From Tsukamurella pulmonis (lineage in GTDB: Bacteria > Actinomycetota > Actinomycetes > Mycobacteriales > Mycobacteriaceae), in the NCBI RefSeq assembly GCF_900103175.1, contig NZ_FNLF01000002.1:3424136-3488135 (forward strand): DNA of 64,000 nt, given 5' to 3'. The notes beneath the pieces are model-generated. The model was not told the origin of the DNA. It searched no databases and saw only the letters and a program-made list of their open reading frames with translations. A program made the translations under genes and the position numbers. This document shows, piece by piece, positions 63,826 to 64,000 of this stretch (positions are counted from its first letter, which is position 1; every line of letters begins with the position of its first letter).

Positions 63826-64000
63826 GACGGCGTCACCTCCGACTCGTCCTCGACGCTGTCGGTGACGGGCGCGACGTCGATACCGGCCGTCGCGAGGCTG
63901 CGGACGATGCGCTCGCGCAGGTTGCGGCCGACCTCGAACTGCTTGCCGGGCAGCGTGCGCGCGACCATCCGCAGGTTCACCTGGTCCAGGTCGATGGACT
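63822..64000 (-). CDS. Mechanosensitive (MscS-type) channel, C-terminal end (truncated by window edge)
   Basis: Only the last 59 residues are in the window. They read as a beta-alpha domain, VNLRMVARTLPGKQFEVGRNLRERIV, of the MscS cytoplasmic cage (split at the GKQ loop), then an acidic tail ending ESEVTPS. The stop overlaps the GTG of the next gene. Assignment to MscS rests on this short stretch. Confidence 0.6.
   Translation of the reverse strand, partial: SIDLDQVNLRMVARTLPGKQFEVGRNLRERIVRSLATAGIDVAPVTDSVEDESEVTPS

Overview
The window is high-GC DNA (roughly 70% by eye) from a mycolic-acid actinobacterium of the Mycobacteriales. Evidence for this is a complete mce lipid-import operon, class Ib nrdHIE behind paired NrdR boxes, the ftsE-ftsX-smpB-ssrA block, a tmRNA tag ending ALAA, a GntP/IclR sugar-acid locus and many GTG starts with 4-bp stop/start overlaps. 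Tsukamurella is my best genus guess, from memory of gene content only. The DNA looks chromosomal. I see no insertion sequence, phage, integron, CRISPR array or replication origin.

Layout. 1-5.2 kb: end of an SDR gene, two little-known genes, then a heme-oxygenase-like iron enzyme divergent from a HemK2-type methyltransferase overlapped by a CDGSH iron-sulfur protein; then Dps and a flavodoxin-like reductase. 5.6-15.9 kb: yrbEAB, mceABCDEF and two Mce-associated membrane proteins in one tightly overlapped operon. 15.9-25.5 kb: a 4-TM protein, nrdHIE, an FMN reductase, TetR, SDR, a secreted amidase-fold protein lacking its catalytic residues, and a CobW GTPase coupled to TrhO. 25.6-31.6 kb: a sulfonate/sulfate-ester scavenging operon (ABC importer, arylsulfatase, TauD-type dioxygenase). 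31.5-43.5 kb: alpha/beta hydrolase, UDP-sugar dehydrogenase, a decapeptide-repeat protein, an HxlR-linked dehydrogenase and a small regulator operon, GNAT, MFS, DUF1622, NUDIX, DUF2630 and ahpC/ahpF. 43.8-46.4 kb: tRNA-Ala(GGC), DsbA-like protein and phosphoglucomutase.

46.6-53.8 kb is the most coherent accessory locus. It holds a GntP permease, KDPG aldolase, D-aminoacylase-family deacylase and D-serine-dehydratase-like PLP enzyme on one strand. Divergent from them lie a PfkB sugar-acid kinase, an IclR regulator and a RidA deaminase. Together they would convert N-acetyl-D-glucosaminate (oxidised GlcNAc) to pyruvate and glyceraldehyde-3-phosphate.

53.9-64 kb: zinc-type CDF exporter, secreted lipase, and a TetR-controlled cluster of a hotdog thioesterase, a crotonase, a DUF4442 protein and a frameshifted DHA2 drug exporter. 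After these come tmRNA, a possible 39-residue membrane peptide, smpB, ftsX, ftsE, a proline/serine-rich membrane protein and the end of an MscS-type channel. Gene starts were set from Shine-Dalgarno sites, stop/start overlaps and signal peptides. No database search was possible, so family names come from motif recognition.
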